From GCA-020352575 sp964600365 (GTDB lineage: Bacteria > Actinomycetota > Acidimicrobiia > Spongiisociales > JAENVV01): a stretch of DNA of 15,267 nucleotides. The DNA is taken from NCBI GenBank assembly GCA_964600365.1, contig CAZRJG010000054.1:1-15267 (forward strand), given 5' to 3'. Under the pieces are notes generated by a model, which was not told where the DNA came from, ran no database searches, and was given only the letters and a program-made list of their open reading frames with translations. Positions 14,805 to 15,267 of this stretch are shown here, piece after piece; position 1 is the stretch's first letter; each line of letters opens with the position of its first letter. The translations under genes were made by a program, and so were the position numbers.

Positions 14805-14827
14805 GGGTACCTGCAGGTCACACCCGA

Positions 14828-14833
14828 ATGGTA
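14828..14833 (-). promoter_or_regulatory. possible -10 element for the first cassette
   Basis: TACCAT (TANNNT) lies 23 bases before the GTG at 14804, in the 61-base gap after secA. A start near 14821 would give a leader of under 20 bases that contains the CAGG ribosome site. This would let the cassettes be transcribed apart from secA. The same hexamer precedes the LLM gene. Confidence 0.4.
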
Positions 14834-14865
14834 CGGAGGGAGCAGCACCCCCCGGGGTCAAACGC

Positions 14866-15267
14866 TCAGCCTGCGGCCCCGTGGCACTTCTTGTACTTCT
14901 TGCCCGAACCGCACGGACAGGGGTCGTTCCGGCCGACCTTCTCCCCTGTACGGACCGGCTGGGGACGCTGGGGCGCGGACTCGCCGGCGGCAGCGGCGAC
15001 CAATTGGCGCTGGACGGGTTCCTGGGCGGTCGCCGGCTGGACGAGTCGGGCGTGATAGACGTAGCGGACCGAATCGCGCGCCACGCTGTCCATGAGGTCC
15101 GCGAAGAAGTCATACGCCTCGTTCTGGTACTCCACGAGCGGATCACGGTTGCCCATGGCGCGGAGGTTGATCCCCGCCCGCAGGTAGTCCATCTCCGCGA
15201 GGTGCTCACGCCACTTGTTGTCGATGACCATGAGCACCGAACGGCGCTCGATCGCCGACAGGATCTC
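14866..15267 (-). CDS. secA: preprotein translocase subunit SecA, C-terminal part
   Basis: This is the 3' end of secA; the gene continues beyond the right edge, so only the last 133 residues are visible. SecA is the ATPase that drives proteins through SecYEG. The helical scaffold region is recognisable as DNKWREHLAEMDYLRAGINL and the following RDPLVEYQNEAYDFFADLM. A variable linker leads to the C-terminal zinc-binding SEC-C motif GRNDPCPCGSGKKYKKCHG, with ligands of the CxCx8CH type. The motif binds SecB or ribosomes in other bacteria. Coding is open to the window edge; there is no start codon within the window. The 61-base gap after the stop contains a short CCCCGGGG palindrome, too small to call a terminator. 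prfB commonly sits close to secA in actinobacteria, but here two inserted cassettes separate them. Confidence 0.96.
   Translation of the reverse strand, partial: EILSAIERRSVLMVIDNKWREHLAEMDYLRAGINLRAMGNRDPLVEYQNEAYDFFADLMDSVARDSVRYVYHARLVQPATAQEPVQRQLVAAAAGESAPQRPQPVRTGEKVGRNDPCPCGSGKKYKKCHGAAG

Noticed and set aside
14805..15209. N-terminal extension of HEAT-type protein A across the secA end
   Set aside because: The region is the secA C-terminus in a different frame, and alignment with protein B ends at about 14804.

Overview
The window is GC-rich bacterial DNA with dense genes, mostly on the minus strand. It is most likely chromosomal Actinomycetota, and I would guess Acidimicrobiia or a relative. 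The lineage call is an inference. It rests on GC-rich codon use, a DUF222/13E12-type HNH protein, a luciferase-like (F420-type) oxidoreductase, and promoters of the -10-only, leaderless kind. No rRNA, tRNA, CRISPR array, IS element or phage gene was seen.

Layout. Positions 4-354 (minus) hold a complete tmRNA gene, ssrA. Positions 445-3628 (plus) hold three separately promoted genes: a membrane-anchored thioredoxin-fold protein, a DUF222-HNH protein and an LLM-class oxidoreductase. A strong 14-bp hairpin at 3696-3725 separates these from the convergent minus-strand block. Read in the direction of transcription (right to left), that block is: the 3' end of secA (runs off the right edge); HEAT-type protein A; HD-GYP protein A; HEAT-type protein B; HD-GYP protein B; prfB, with a classical programmed +1 frameshift; ftsE; ftsX; a secreted coiled-coil LytM (M23) peptidase; smpB; and a 64-residue zinc-ribbon protein.

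How the genes fit together. prfB, smpB and ssrA all serve translation termination or rescue. smpB and ssrA, whose products act together in trans-translation, lie within about 4 kb of each other. ftsE-ftsX-M23 forms a coupled cell-division and peptidoglycan-remodelling unit in which FtsEX should gate the peptidase. SecA is the Sec translocase motor.

The most unusual part is 8646-14804. A two-gene cassette (HEAT-type protein followed by HD-GYP protein, stop and start overlapping as ATGA) occurs twice in tandem between secA and prfB. The two HD-GYP proteins are 437 and 436 residues long and align without gaps through all motifs. The two HEAT-type proteins are 583 and 579 residues long. The HD-GYP copies keep every metal-binding His/Asp but have lost the E and D of the HHExxDGxGYP signature. 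I know of no named system with this architecture. A paralogous, possibly cyclic-dinucleotide-related signalling module is an inference from domain content alone.
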